From Erysipelotrichaceae bacterium (GTDB lineage: Bacteria; Bacillota_I; Bacilli_A; Acholeplasmatales; Anaeroplasmataceae), in assembly GCA_015059145.1 (NCBI GenBank), contig SVAZ01000002.1, positions 62,001 to 126,000 of the forward strand: a stretch of DNA of 64,000 bases, read 5' to 3'. The position numbers were made by a program, and so were the translations under genes. This document shows positions 33,012-43,587 of the stretch, piece after piece. The notes beneath the pieces are model-generated. The model did no database searches and was not told the DNA's origin. It saw only the letters and a list, made by a program, of their open reading frames with translations. The first letter of the stretch is position 1. Each line of letters starts with the position of its first letter.

Positions 33012-35387
33012 TTATCTTAATTTAGCCTTATATACATAATCTAATCTATTTAATATTGAATTAATTAGCTTATCTACCTCAGCAGCCTCTAATGTCTTAG
33101 TAGGATCCTCAAATGTTAATTTAAATGCAAGTGACTTTTCATCTTCGCCTACATTCTCACCAGTATATAAATCAAATAATTCAATCTTAGTTAAAGTCTT
33201 CTTTCCAGTTTGCTTAATTAATGCTTGTATATCAACTGCCGGAATATCCTTCTTACATACAATAGCTAAATCTCTTTGAATTGCAGGGAATTTATTAATT
33301 GGCTGATACTTTAATCCATTATCAGTATTTAAAATAGCCTCTAGGCTTATTTCTAAAGCTATAGTCGTACCAATACCCATATCCTTAGCAAACTTAGGAT
33401 GCATTTGTCCAATAATACCAATTTCTTGACCCTTTAATGAAATACTAGCGCATCTTCCCGGATGGAATGCTTTAACATCAGAGCATGCTCTATAAGTTAT
33501 GCCTTCAACATTAAGCTTTACCATTAATGCATCTAAAATACCCTTTAAAACATAGAAGCTTGCTTCTTGCTTATAACCATTCCATAAGTGACTTGAGAAT
33601 AAGCCTGTAATAGCTATTGCAAGCTTAGTTTCCTCCTTATCAGTTGAATAAGTTTTACCTATTTCATAGAATGCTAAATTATCAAGCTTACGCGCCTTAT
33701 TATACTTAACTGCATCAATAACACCATTAAGTAGGCTTTGACGCATAACAGCTCTATCCTCTGTCATTGGCATCATTACCTTAACTGGAGCTAATTCTTC
33801 AGTAGTGTATAAATTTAAATCCTTTTCAGATATTAATGAATAGCTTACTGCCTCATTTAATCCCATATTAGCTAATATTTGACGAATTAATCTAGTTCTC
33901 TTTTGAGCATATGTTAATGCACCCTTATCACGAGTTTTTGCTATAGTAGTTGGAATATTATCATATCCATAAATTCTAGCAACATCCTCAGTAATGTCTT
34001 GAGCTGATGGCTCTAAGTCCATTCTTCTAGATGGTAATGTAATAGTATACTCCTTACCATTTTTAGCATATGTATAATCTAATCTATCGAATATTTCCTT
34101 TACAAATTCATCAGATAAATCAGTACCTAATGTAGAATTAATCTTATCGGCTGTTACAGTAACTGTTTTAGGCTCTAAAACAACCTTTACATCACAGCTA
34201 ACTCCATCATAAACCTCAGCACCACAAATTTCTTGCATAAGCTGTGCTGCATAATCCATTGCACGCTCAACCCTATCATAATCAATCTTATGCTCAAAAC
34301 GTACTGATGATTCACTCTTTAAGCCTAGCTTAGATGAAGTCTTTCTAATACATAATGGATCGAAATAAGCTGCTTCTAATACTATATTCTTAGTATCATT
34401 TTCAACCTCAGAATCCAATCCACCCATTACACCTGCAAGGCATACAGGCTTCTTTCCATCAGTGATAACCATATCATCAGAAGTTAATGTTCTTTCAATA
34501 GTATCTAATGTAACAATCTTTTCACCATCACGTGCTTGTCTTACAACAATGCTATTACCTAATCTATCTGCATCAAATGCATGAAGAGGCTGACCCATTT
34601 CAATTAATACAAAATTTGTAATATCTACTATATTATTAATTGGTCTAATACCAGATGCAATTAATCTAGCCTTAAGCCATTGTGGAGATTCTTCAATCTT
34701 TACATTAGCTAAATATCTAGCATTATATTTATAGCACTTATCAGTTTCTACCTTAACAGTAACTGGATTCTTCTTTTCACTAAGCTCAATAGTAGGCATA
34801 ATTGGCATAACCTTTTGATTTAATGTAGCACCTAAATCATAAGCTACACCCTCAATAGATAATAAATCCGAACGATTAGAAGTTAATTCTAAATCAATAA
34901 TATAATCATCTAATCCTAAATACTCTAAAGGATCATCACCTACATTAGCATCATCACCTAATAAATAAATACCATTTTTAAATCTTTCCTCGATATATTT
35001 ATCATCAACACCTAATTCTTGAAGTGAGCATAGCATACCATTAGATTCAACGCCTCTAACCTTTGCCGGCTTAATCTTGAAATCTCCAGGTAAAACCGCA
35101 CCTGGTAATGCTACTATAACCTTCGCACCCTTACAAACATTAGGAGCTCCACATACAATTTGAGATATTATACCAGGCTTAATTTCAACCTGACATACAT
35201 GTAAGTGATCTGAATCAGGATGCTCTACACATTCTAAAACGTGACCAATAGTAAGATTAGTAGCCTCTACCATTTTCTTATAAGATTCAATTTCACAAAT
35301 ATGGAAGCTAATTTCCTTAAATAATTCTTCATCAGTAATATTATTTAAATCTAAATATTCCTTTAACCAATTTTTAGAAACCTTCAT
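33012..35387 (-). CDS. pheT: Phenylalanyl-tRNA synthetase beta subunit
   Basis: Beta subunit of the heterotetrameric enzyme that charges tRNA-Phe. 791 residues. N-terminal tRNA-binding OB domain (about 40-150), B3/B4 editing domain, B5 domain, core with MPMTEDRAVMRQSLLNGV, and a C-terminal ferredoxin-fold anticodon domain (KFPAIQRDLAIVC). One-base gap from pheS. Confidence 0.97.
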   Translation of the reverse strand: MKVSKNWLKEYLDLNNITDEELFKEISFHICEIESYKKMVEATNLTIGHVLECVEHPDSDHLHVCQVEIKPGIISQIVCGAPNVCKGAKVIVALPGAVLPGDFKIKPAKVRGVESNGMLCSLQELGVDDKYIEERFKNGIYLLGDDANVGDDPLEYLGLDDYIIDLELTSNRSDLLSIEGVAYDLGATLNQKVMPIMPTIELSEKKNPVTVKVETDKCYKYNARYLANVKIEESPQWLKARLIASGIRPINNIVDITNFVLIEMGQPLHAFDADRLGNSIVVRQARDGEKIVTLDTIERTLTSDDMVITDGKKPVCLAGVMGGLDSEVENDTKNIVLEAAYFDPLCIRKTSSKLGLKSESSVRFEHKIDYDRVERAMDYAAQLMQEICGAEVYDGVSCDVKVVLEPKTVTVTADKINSTLGTDLSDEFVKEIFDRLDYTYAKNGKEYTITLPSRRMDLEPSAQDITEDVARIYGYDNIPTTIAKTRDKGALTYAQKRTRLIRQILANMGLNEAVSYSLISEKDLNLYTTEELAPVKVMMPMTEDRAVMRQSLLNGVIDAVKYNKARKLDNLAFYEIGKTYSTDKEETKLAIAITGLFSSHLWNGYKQEASFYVLKGILDALMVKLNVEGITYRACSDVKAFHPGRCASISLKGQEIGIIGQMHPKFAKDMGIGTTIALEISLEAILNTDNGLKYQPINKFPAIQRDLAIVCKKDIPAVDIQALIKQTGKKTLTKIELFDLYTGENVGEDEKSLAFKLTFEDPTKTLEAAEVDKLINSILNRLDYVYKAKLR

Positions 35388-35388
35388 A

Positions 35389-36429
35389 TTACTTAACCTC
35401 CTTAAATTGATCTAAGAAACGAACATCATTAGTATAGAAATTACGAATATCATCAATCTTGTGCTTAAGCATAGTAATTCTTTCTACACCAATACCAAAC
35501 GCATATCCTTGGATTTCCTTAGGATCATATCCGCTCATTCTTAATACATTATCATTAACCATACCAGCACCTAATACCTCTATCCAGCCAGTACCCTTAC
35601 ATGTTGAGCAGCCCTTACCACCACATAAGCCACAAGATACATCTACCTCTACTGATGGCTCAGTAAATGGGAAGAATGAAGGACGTAATCTAATGTTTCT
35701 ATCCTTATCAAACATCTTTCTAGCCATTTCAAGTAATGCACCCTTTAAATCAGCCATAGTAATATCCTTACCTAATACTAGACCCTCACATTGCATAAAT
35801 TGATGAGAGTGAGTTGCATCATCTGCATCTCTTCTATAAACCTTACCAGGACAAATAATCTTAATAGGCTTACCCTCTTCAGCTAGCATTGTTCTAACCT
35901 GTACAGGTGATGTTTGGCTTCTAAGTAATAATTCTGGATTGATATAGAATGTATCCTGCATATCTCTTGCTGGATGTCCCTTTGGTAAATTTAGCTTTTC
36001 AAAGCAATTCTCATCTGTTTCAATTTCAGGACCTTCAGCTACACTATAGCCCATACCAATATAAAGATCCTCTAATTCCATAATAGTTTGGTTAAGTGGA
36101 TGAATTCCACCATTATTAAAAGAAACACCAGGTAATGTTACATCAATAGTTTCATTAGCTAGCTTTGCATTAATAATCGCATCCTCTAGCTCTATTCTCT
36201 TCGCTTCAAATTTTGCCTCTAGCCCAGCCTTAACCTTGTTAGAACGCATACCTAGCTCCTTCTTTTCTTCAATTGATAAATCACGCATATTAGCCATTAC
36301 ATTAGCTAATACACCCTTTTTACCTAAATAATTTGCTTTCTTTTGTTGCAATTCTGCATTGTTATTGACAGTTGCTAAATCAGCATCTACTGTTAATAAC
36401 ACTTCCTCTAATTGTTCAATTAAGCCCAT
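35389..36429 (-). CDS. pheS: Phenylalanyl-tRNA synthetase alpha subunit
   Basis: Catalytic subunit: N-terminal coiled coil (about 1-85), class II motif 2 ([18 protein letters not shown]), the [12 protein letters not shown] region and motif 3 GFGVER-like [13 protein letters not shown] small zinc-type CxxC pair ([16 protein letters not shown]) sits in the insertion, as in many bacterial PheS. Expression is under the T-box just upstream. Confidence 0.97.
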   Translation of the reverse strand: MGLIEQLEEVLLTVDADLATVNNNAELQQKKANYLGKKGVLANVMANMRDLSIEEKKELGMRSNKVKAGLEAKFEAKRIELEDAIINAKLANETIDVTLPGVSFNNGGIHPLNQTIMELEDLYIGMGYSVAEGPEIETDENCFEKLNLPKGHPARDMQDTFYINPELLLRSQTSPVQVRTMLAEEGKPIKIICPGKVYRRDADDATHSHQFMQCEGLVLGKDITMADLKGALLEMARKMFDKDRNIRLRPSFFPFTEPSVEVDVSCGLCGGKGCSTCKGTGWIEVLGAGMVNDNVLRMSGYDPKEIQGYAFGIGVERITMLKHKIDDIRNFYTNDVRFLDQFKEVK

Positions 36430-36449
36430 ATTCTTCCTCCTATAAAAAT

Positions 36450-36676
36450 AAAAAAGTCCTTAGAAAAATCTAAGGACGTTTAAAACCGTGGTACCACCCT
36501 AGTTCTATATATACATATAGCACTCATTACTCCTTAACGCGGAAATACGGATGGGATTAGCATCATTCCAAAAGTGAATTCATAAGAATACTCCTATAAG
36601 GGTATTTCACCAATTCTACCCTCTCTCTAAATACTTTCTTCCTACTACGGCTTTTATCTTCATTTTAATATACGCT
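36450..36676 (-). promoter_or_regulatory. Phe T-box riboswitch leader
   Basis: Transcribed leader that senses uncharged tRNA-Phe. The T-box AGGGTGGTACCACGG lies at 36486-36500 and the terminator stem (36456-36464 with 36469-36477 plus T-run) follows. Stem I has the AGTA / GAA internal-loop pair, and GAA is followed by the specifier TTC (36576-36578) and an A, which reads phenylalanine and agrees with the downstream genes. Confidence 0.93.
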
Positions 36677-36680
36677 ATTT

Positions 36681-36709
36681 ATTATAACCCAATATATTTT
36701 AATTTTCAA
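36681..36709 (-). promoter_or_regulatory. pheST promoter
   Basis: -35 TTGAAA (36704-36709), 17-base spacer, -10 TATAAT (36681-36686), just upstream of the T-box leader. Confidence 0.85.
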
Positions 36710-36720
36710 GTTAGATGTTT

Positions 36721-37995
36721 TTAAAAAATATTAACATTATCTAAAATAGCCTTCTTTGGTCCATTATATCTATTACATATTGTTAATTCCTTTGATAGAC
36801 GAATACTAGATAATACCTCACCTAGCTTACCACTAAAGGAAATACCAGTAACAGGAATAATTTTATTTCCATCGTTATAATAAGCAAGTCTAATTTCCCC
36901 ACCTATATAATCCTTATAAAAATCAACCTGTAATCCTGACATTGATAATATCTCTAAATAAGGACCATTACTTAAGCATTTAGAACAAGCACTACCAGCA
37001 TCTACTACAATGCATCCTAATGATCCTGTAGGCTTCTCATTTAAATATTGACCAAATCTGTTAGAGCCAAAATAATTAATAGCTTTACCAGCTTCTATAA
37101 TTTTAACACTAGATAATGTCATACCATCTGCATCAAATTTAGAGCTATTAATATTACCGATCGCTTCACCCTTCATTGTAATATTAATTAAATCACCAGT
37201 AGAATTCTTTTGTATTAAATCATCCTTTTTAAATACATTTGCTTGTGAATAAACAGATGAATAATTTAAATCATAGGCTATGTTTTCAAATAATTCAGAT
37301 AGCTCTAGCTTATTTATTATAACCTTGCAATTAATATCAAAATCAGGCTTTATAGCCTCATATCTAGCCTTAACCTCTAAAAGCTTTTCTTTGATTTCAT
37401 TTCTAACCTCGTTAGCATCAAAGCTTCCAAAGTTATATTGCTGATATAGCTCAACACTTTCATTTTCTCCATTATATGTAGGAATGGCCTCTACCATTGC
37501 ATCATATTTAATTTGAGTCTTGTTAATACCTCTACTATTGATAATAGTATCAGTATGCTTATTTATAAAAACCTCTACAGAATTAAGTGATGCATTATCA
37601 ATATCATTTGACGTAAATACTACATCACTAATTAAATAAGCTAAATCGCTAGCCTTATAATCCTTAAAATTACTTTCTACCTCAAAAAAACCCTCCTCAT
37701 TCATAGGTAGCTCATAATTCATATTGTTAATTAATAATGCTTTAGCTACTGCCTTAGAAATAAGCTCCTTTGTTTCATCTTCAGTAGTTGAAGGATAAAT
37801 AAAGAATTCTGAATCACCCTTATATTCATCATGATTAACATAAACGGTAATTTCCTTATCACAGTTATTAGCTCTTCTAACTGTTTCAAGCTTACCCTTT
37901 ACAAAGAAAAGCTGATAGCTTTCCTTTTTTCTTATATTAATTTTATAATCACTAACATTATTATTAGCCTCTAATAGCTTTATAACATCAATCAT
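36721..37995 (-). CDS. TldE/PmbA-type metalloprotease subunit
   Basis: Non-catalytic partner of TldD; together they cut peptides. 424 residues; the family's GSNRFG and SCSKCL-type region is present, but there is no HExxxH, as expected for TldE. It overlaps the tldD stop (ATGA). In other bacteria TldD/E trim modified peptides such as microcin B17. Confidence 0.9.
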   Translation of the reverse strand: MIDVIKLLEANNNVSDYKINIRKKESYQLFFVKGKLETVRRANNCDKEITVYVNHDEYKGDSEFFIYPSTTEDETKELISKAVAKALLINNMNYELPMNEEGFFEVESNFKDYKASDLAYLISDVVFTSNDIDNASLNSVEVFINKHTDTIINSRGINKTQIKYDAMVEAIPTYNGENESVELYQQYNFGSFDANEVRNEIKEKLLEVKARYEAIKPDFDINCKVIINKLELSELFENIAYDLNYSSVYSQANVFKKDDLIQKNSTGDLINITMKGEAIGNINSSKFDADGMTLSSVKIIEAGKAINYFGSNRFGQYLNEKPTGSLGCIVVDAGSACSKCLSNGPYLEILSMSGLQVDFYKDYIGGEIRLAYYNDGNKIIPVTGISFSGKLGEVLSSIRLSKELTICNRYNGPKKAILDNVNIF

Positions 37996-39395
37996 CCTAG
38001 CTTCACCTTAGCCTTAAGTGCTGGGCCTCCATCACTAACTCTAACCCATTCCTTATAGCCCTTTCCACAATATCCTGCACCAATAATTTCAAAATCATCA
38101 GAAATCATTGTAATAGACTTTAACAAGTCTGGAACATAGCCACTCATAACAACTGGAGAAACCCAATTATTTGTAAGCTTACCATCAACTATCTCAATAC
38201 CATATTGCGCAACACACTGAATCGCCCAATTCTTTGGATCCTCCATGCCATTGTTAGTCTCAAATAGCATATAGCCATGCTTAATAGATTTAATCATATC
38301 CTCAAGCTTATCTTTTCCAGCCTCAAAGAATGTATTAGTCATTCTTGCATATGCCTTCCTTCTTGATGTTTCTCTTCTACCATTACCAGTAGGAATAGAG
38401 TTAAGCTCTGTTGCTGAGGTTAAATCAGAAATACCAGTTATTAAAATACCATCCTTAATTATTTGAGTATCTCCTGCCAAAACGCCATCATCATCAAAGA
38501 AATATGATGCAGCGCTTAATACTGAAGCAGCACCATCACGCATATTGACAATCGGAGATGCAACATATTTACCTACATATTCCTTAGCTAAGGCTCTATC
38601 CTTAACAAATTGATCCATTTCAACACCATGACCAAATGCCTCATGAGCAATTAATCCTGTAATAGATGGTGCAGTTATAACATCATATACTCCCGGAGTT
38701 ATAGGCTTAGCAAGAGTAAGCATATGAGCCTTTTCAACTAGCTTATCAAGCTTAGTTGGTAATTCCTCTAAAACCTTACCAATTAAATTATATGAAGAGC
38801 TTTCATGTGCCTGAATAACCTTATCATTTTCATTATAAACAACTACTGCCATACCATTTACCCAAGTGTAATTTTGATCTAGCTCTTTATTGCTTGATAT
38901 AAATAGCTTAGATACATGAAGTAATCCTAATCCTATTACAGCATTTAAAATACACTCACTTTTACTTAATAGTTTATTACATAAATCCTTAGAGTAATTT
39001 AAAAGATAACCTTCTTTATAGCTATCGAAATCATTTTCTCTTATAAATGACTTTATTAAAGCTTCTTCCTCTAAATTAATATTATCTATTGTATTATTCA
39101 TTAAGCTTGCATTAACATCCAATGACTCAACAATATCATGTGCTAAAGAGGTAATATCACCACTAATGTCATCTAATGAATATTCATAGAATGCATTACC
39201 ATTATTCATCTTAATAACAAAACCACATTCAGTGTCATTACCTGAGCTAATATTTGATATTCCCTTTTGAACTCTTATATTAGTGGATTTAATATCTACT
39301 CCAAGAACACTAACATACTTAAAGCTTTTTCTTAGCTCAGCAACTAATTTTTTTACATCTTCTCTTTTCGAATCTAAAAATTTTGAAAAGCTCAT
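37992..39395 (-). CDS. tldD: TldD-type zinc metalloprotease
   Basis: Catalytic subunit of the TldD/E peptidase. About 467 residues; the zinc motif HEAFGHGVEMD (HExxxH) is in mid-protein and the later GYCGKG and NTFFEAG regions are typical. Start set at MSFSKF, with GGAAGG 7 bases upstream. The substrate here is unknown. Confidence 0.93.
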   Translation of the reverse strand: MSFSKFLDSKREDVKKLVAELRKSFKYVSVLGVDIKSTNIRVQKGISNISSGNDTECGFVIKMNNGNAFYEYSLDDISGDITSLAHDIVESLDVNASLMNNTIDNINLEEEALIKSFIRENDFDSYKEGYLLNYSKDLCNKLLSKSECILNAVIGLGLLHVSKLFISSNKELDQNYTWVNGMAVVVYNENDKVIQAHESSSYNLIGKVLEELPTKLDKLVEKAHMLTLAKPITPGVYDVITAPSITGLIAHEAFGHGVEMDQFVKDRALAKEYVGKYVASPIVNMRDGAASVLSAASYFFDDDGVLAGDTQIIKDGILITGISDLTSATELNSIPTGNGRRETSRRKAYARMTNTFFEAGKDKLEDMIKSIKHGYMLFETNNGMEDPKNWAIQCVAQYGIEIVDGKLTNNWVSPVVMSGYVPDLLKSITMISDDFEIIGAGYCGKGYKEWVRVSDGGPALKAKVKLG

Positions 39396-39420
39396 AAAAT
39401 CCCTTCCTTCCGTGTATATC

Positions 39421-39442
39421 AAAAAGCCTCATTGAGGCTTTT
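39421..39442 (-). terminator. Terminator of the cca-pullulanase-yhaM operon
   Basis: 9-bp stem AAAAGCCTC / GAGGCTTTT with a 3-base loop; the T-run is provided mostly by the stem arm. Directly after the yhaM stop. Confidence 0.7.
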
Positions 39443-40328
39443 AAATCTTATATATTTTTTGTCTATCTAATACACCTATATTTTCAGTAAAAGAGCCATT
39501 CTTAGTCTTTTCAAGCTCTTCGCCTAAAACTCTAAACTTAGAATCTATTGTATCAATATACCATAATACTAAAGCCTCAGGTGTCATAGGCTTTTTGGCT
39601 GAACCAAATACTGGCTGTCCATGATGCGAAATAAGCATATGCTCAAGCATTAATGCTTCCTCGGTATCACCATATCCTAGCTTAATAGCTTCCTTTTCAA
39701 TTTCCATAGCACCTAAAACTAAGTGACCAATCAATTGGCCCTTTAACGAATATTCAGTGTTTATAGCACCTGTCAGCTCAATTGTTTTACCAATATCATG
39801 TAATAAAATACCTGCATAGACATAATCCTTATTTAGATATGGATAGTTTTCTATAAAACCATCAGCTAAATGACACATACCAATACTATGATATGCAAGG
39901 CCTCCAACATACGCATGGTGAAGCTTTGAAGCTGCAGGGTAAATAAAGAAATCCTCATAATATTTTTCAATAAGATTCTTGGTAATTTCTTTAATTACCT
40001 TATTTTCAATTTTATCCACATACGAATATATTTCCTTTTTTGCTTCCTCAAGCGAAATAGGTGAGCTTGGATAAAACATTCTTAACGAATCATTCTTCTT
40101 TTCAAAAGGCATATCTGATACCCTCTTAAAGCTTATAACCTTATTAGTTACTCTTTCCAAGCCTTCAATCACATCATATGTAAATACATAAACATGACCT
40201 ATTTTTATTTCCTCTGCCAATTCACTAGACACCTTCAAATTAATATGATTTCCTTCACTATCGTTGGCCATAATATTATATAATCCATCTGAGGTGTTTA
40301 TACTAGTTACCTTACACATTAACTCCAT
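39441..40328 (-). CDS. yhaM: YhaM-type 3'-5' exoribonuclease (HD domain)
   Basis: 295 residues: N-terminal OB-fold (about 1-90: MCKVTSINTSDGLYNIMA) and an HD phosphohydrolase domain with HHAYVGGLAYHS, LLHDIGKTIE and SHHGQ metal ligands. The OB-HD layout is that of YhaM/CBF1, a Firmicutes 3'-5' exonuclease. Its start overlaps the pullulanase end by 10 bases. Confidence 0.9.
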   Translation of the reverse strand: MELMCKVTSINTSDGLYNIMANDSEGNHINLKVSSELAEEIKIGHVYVFTYDVIEGLERVTNKVISFKRVSDMPFEKKNDSLRMFYPSSPISLEEAKKEIYSYVDKIENKVIKEITKNLIEKYYEDFFIYPAASKLHHAYVGGLAYHSIGMCHLADGFIENYPYLNKDYVYAGILLHDIGKTIELTGAINTEYSLKGQLIGHLVLGAMEIEKEAIKLGYGDTEEALMLEHMLISHHGQPVFGSAKKPMTPEALVLWYIDTIDSKFRVLGEELEKTKNGSFTENIGVLDRQKIYKI

Positions 40329-42409
40329 TTTGATTTCTCTCCTTTAAACAAATACACACCAGGTGCATTTAAAGTTATTTGATTAATAGGCTTATCGCAT
40401 TTATGATATCCATCAAATATCATACATACGTTATCTAGCTTAATAAGCTTTTCCTCATAATCGTTTTTTATTATAACAAAAATATTATACTTTTGACAGC
40501 TTAAAACATATGAAAAGGTATTATTATCGATCAATGCCTCAAGAGGCCTTACAAAAGCTTTTATTTCATCAGCATCCTTAGACCTTAAGCATTCATATTC
40601 CTTACGAATTAAAATAATATCTCTTAATGTATTAACCATATCTAAATACTTATCTCTTCTATCATAATCAATTCTATTAATTTCATCCTTTGTGTTATAG
40701 GAATTTTCTACACCCTGCTTAGTTCTATAAAATTCCTCACCACCATGAATAAATGGGATACCCTCTGATATTAGAACTATTTCAATAGCTAATCTAGCAG
40801 CATCTAGTACATAGCTCTCATCTAGCCTCAAATATGTTTTACCATAATCATAAAAAGTATAATTATCGTGACATTCTACATAATTTACACTTTGACTAGG
40901 ATCCTTAAACTTATAGTAATCTAAGCATGAGCCTAAAACTATATTATATAAGTCAAACAACGACTTACCACTTTCAAATGCAAAACCTGCAAAATTATCA
41001 AACTGGCTACCTCTAATAAAATCTCTAAATCTATCGTTAAAAAAGGCATATCCCGGAACCTTTGCATGATTATACATGTGTGGTCTAAGTTCATTTGGAA
41101 GTGGATTATTCATATTCCAGCCTTCCCCATAAAGCATGATATTATTATCAATTGCCTTAAGCACCTCATGTGCTTTGTTAAGCGTTTCAATATCAAGTAG
41201 ACCCATAAGATCAAATCTAAAGCCACTCATATTAAATACCTTTGTATAATATTTTAAGCAGTCAATAATAAATCTTGATGCCATATATCTTTCTGATGCA
41301 AAATCATTTCCACAAAAGGAAGCATTTGACATAAAGCCATCGCTACCAACTCTATAATAATAGCCTGGAACTAAATAATCAAAGGGAAACTCTTCATGCT
41401 TATACACATGATTAAATACCACATCCATAATAACCCTTAGCCCACGCTTATGGCATTCATCAACAAGCTCTAAAAGCTCATTGATTCTTGAATATGGATC
41501 ATCTGGATTTTTAGAATACCATCCAGAAGGTACAAAATATTGTTCTGGATTATATCCCCAATTATATTGTTCATTTTTATTAATATCGTCAACTCCACCA
41601 AAATCAAAGATAGGTAGAAGCTGTAAATGAGTTACACCTAATGAGGCAATATAATTTAATCCAGTAGATTCTCCACACTCAGTTTTATGGTCCTCAACTA
41701 ATCCTAAAAAATTACCCTTATTTTCATTATCTAGATAATAAGTAAAATCTCTAATAGATGCCTCATATATAATTGCGTCAGTATAGCTACCACTAAAATG
41801 AGGCTTAGTATACTTCATCTTATATAGCTTGTCTGGATCAATAATATAATTATATTTACCATTCGCACTTGAAGCTGTTGCGTAAGGATCCGGAATACAT
41901 TTAAATTCATCAAACACTCTAACATTTAATAAATATCCATACCCCTCTAAATCGCCTTTAACCTCGCATTCCCATAATCCTCTATCTACATAATTAAAGG
42001 AATACTTATATTTTTTGTTCTTATTAATTAGCTCTAAAACAATTTCCTTTGCTACAGGAGTCCACACTCTAAATATAGTTTTGTTTTTACTATATTCAGC
42101 TCCTAATGGACCGTCATATTTATAAAGCTCATCAAATTCAGGGCATCTAATTATGCTTCCACTTCTAAGAGTTGTATAATTATCGTTATTATCAACAATA
42201 TAGTATTCCTTATGTAACTCTATTCTGTTAGAATATTTGGCTACAAATTTATAATGCTGATATTCCTCGTGAATACTAATTATTTCTAGTTTTATTCTCT
42301 TTTGGTTTTGAACCAAATAAAATTCAATACCCTCAAGCTCCATATCCTTTTCGGTTAATATAGTTATTTCATTAAATGAATCAATATAGGCTTTTAATTT
42401 CTCTAGCAT
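40319..42409 (-). CDS. Type I pullulanase (GH13), cytoplasmic
   Basis: Debranches alpha-1,6 links in pullulan, starch fragments or glycogen. 696 residues: short N-domain, CBM48-like region (about 105-190: YSKNKTIFRVWTPVAKEIVLEL), then the GH13 barrel with FNHVY, the nucleophile in GFRFDLMGLL, acid Glu in YGEGWNM and VECHDN. The motif YNWGYNPEQYFVP is the pullulanase type I signature. No signal peptide, so it works on internal glycogen or imported dextrins. Overlaps cca by 7 bases. Confidence 0.94.
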   Translation of the reverse strand: MLEKLKAYIDSFNEITILTEKDMELEGIEFYLVQNQKRIKLEIISIHEEYQHYKFVAKYSNRIELHKEYYIVDNNDNYTTLRSGSIIRCPEFDELYKYDGPLGAEYSKNKTIFRVWTPVAKEIVLELINKNKKYKYSFNYVDRGLWECEVKGDLEGYGYLLNVRVFDEFKCIPDPYATASSANGKYNYIIDPDKLYKMKYTKPHFSGSYTDAIIYEASIRDFTYYLDNENKGNFLGLVEDHKTECGESTGLNYIASLGVTHLQLLPIFDFGGVDDINKNEQYNWGYNPEQYFVPSGWYSKNPDDPYSRINELLELVDECHKRGLRVIMDVVFNHVYKHEEFPFDYLVPGYYYRVGSDGFMSNASFCGNDFASERYMASRFIIDCLKYYTKVFNMSGFRFDLMGLLDIETLNKAHEVLKAIDNNIMLYGEGWNMNNPLPNELRPHMYNHAKVPGYAFFNDRFRDFIRGSQFDNFAGFAFESGKSLFDLYNIVLGSCLDYYKFKDPSQSVNYVECHDNYTFYDYGKTYLRLDESYVLDAARLAIEIVLISEGIPFIHGGEEFYRTKQGVENSYNTKDEINRIDYDRRDKYLDMVNTLRDIILIRKEYECLRSKDADEIKAFVRPLEALIDNNTFSYVLSCQKYNIFVIIKNDYEEKLIKLDNVCMIFDGYHKCDKPINQITLNAPGVYLFKGEKSKWS

Positions 42410-43509
42410 TTTATTACATCCAATCCTTGTATAAATAATAATATTTGCTCCTTATTATTATCTATCCTTTTTTCTAATATTGCTTTAATAACTTCTTTAA
42501 TTGCAATAGCCTTCGCACTACCCTGAAAATAAGAAGCTATATCTGCTTTACTTAAAGAAAGCTCATTATCATTTTTAATTCTTAAATTCGATAGTATTTC
42601 TTTAATTCCAATTATATCATAATTAAGATAGCTAATTACATTAAATAATGATTTTAGCTCCTCCTGATATTTATAAATGCTATACATATCAAATTTACTA
42701 TCGATTAACACCTTTAAAGCTTCAATAAGCCTTTTGCTTTCAGTTTTTATAAGTGGTGGATATTCATTATAGTTTATATAATAATATATATCTAAATCCT
42801 TAATATCCATATCCTTATTAAATATTTTAAGCCACCCTTTATATACAGGTATATATTCAAACAAATCATATTTATTAATGTAATCAATACCATTAGCTGT
42901 ATTTGAATAGATAATATTTATAAAATAATTCTTAATTCTTTCATGAGATAATTCGTTAAGTAGCGCTTTTTTTTCAACCATTGCCTTTAAAGTATTTTCC
43001 TCTATTTCAAATCCAAGCTTAGAAGAAAAATGAAGGCCCCTTAATATTCTTAAGGCATCCTCCTCGAACCTTAAATTAGGATCACCTATTGCTCTAATAG
43101 TACTATTTTTCAAATCATTCATTCCATTATAAAAATCATAAAGCTTCATATTACTATCTAGTGCCATCGCATTAATTGTAAAATCTCGTCTTTTAACATC
43201 CTCTAATAATGTATCAACCAGCTCAATTTCAGGATGACGATGATTAGCATATTTTAAATCTTTTCTAAAATGCGTTATCTCATATGAATTATCGTCAGCC
43301 ACAATTGTAACACTAGCATAGCTACTACCATTATCTAATATACTAAATTTTTCACTTAATAGCTCAATTGGCATATTAGTGGTAATATCATAATCATTTG
43401 TCTGAACGCCTAAAAGGTAGTCCCTTACGGCACCACCGACAATATAGGCTTCATAACCATATGATTCAATTTCATTTAAAATTTCAATTGCTTTATTATT
43501 TATTTTCAT
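42403..43509 (-). CDS. cca: CCA-adding tRNA nucleotidyltransferase
   Basis: Adds or repairs the 3' CCA of tRNAs. 368 residues, class II: YIVGGAVRDYLLG and the catalytic DYDITTN (metal-binding Asp pair), then RRDFTINAMALD and the RILRGLHFSSKLGF neck motif. The C-terminal body is divergent. First gene of the operon with pullulanase and yhaM. Confidence 0.95.
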   Translation of the reverse strand: MKINNKAIEILNEIESYGYEAYIVGGAVRDYLLGVQTNDYDITTNMPIELLSEKFSILDNGSSYASVTIVADDNSYEITHFRKDLKYANHRHPEIELVDTLLEDVKRRDFTINAMALDSNMKLYDFYNGMNDLKNSTIRAIGDPNLRFEEDALRILRGLHFSSKLGFEIEENTLKAMVEKKALLNELSHERIKNYFINIIYSNTANGIDYINKYDLFEYIPVYKGWLKIFNKDMDIKDLDIYYYINYNEYPPLIKTESKRLIEALKVLIDSKFDMYSIYKYQEELKSLFNVISYLNYDIIGIKEILSNLRIKNDNELSLSKADIASYFQGSAKAIAIKEVIKAILEKRIDNNKEQILLFIQGLDVIKC

Positions 43510-43542
43510 AGATATGCACCATGCTTATTATACCATAGTTTG

Positions 43543-43571
43543 TTGAAAAATAATAATCATTACGATATAAT
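43543..43571 (+). promoter_or_regulatory. Promoter of the YigZ-family gene
   Basis: -35 TTGAAA (43543-43548), 17-base spacer, -10 TATAAT (43566-43571), 16 bases before the chosen start. Confidence 0.8.
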
Positions 43572-43587
43572 TATTGTGGTGATTATT

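Noticed and set aside
36430-36720. Small ORF or ncRNA in the gap before pheS
   Set aside because: Fully explained by the promoter and T-box leader.
37992-39395. TldD/TldE as the processing protease of the duplicated peptide
   Set aside because: Attractive, but the genes are widely conserved, 5 kb away and in a different transcript; no sequence evidence links them.
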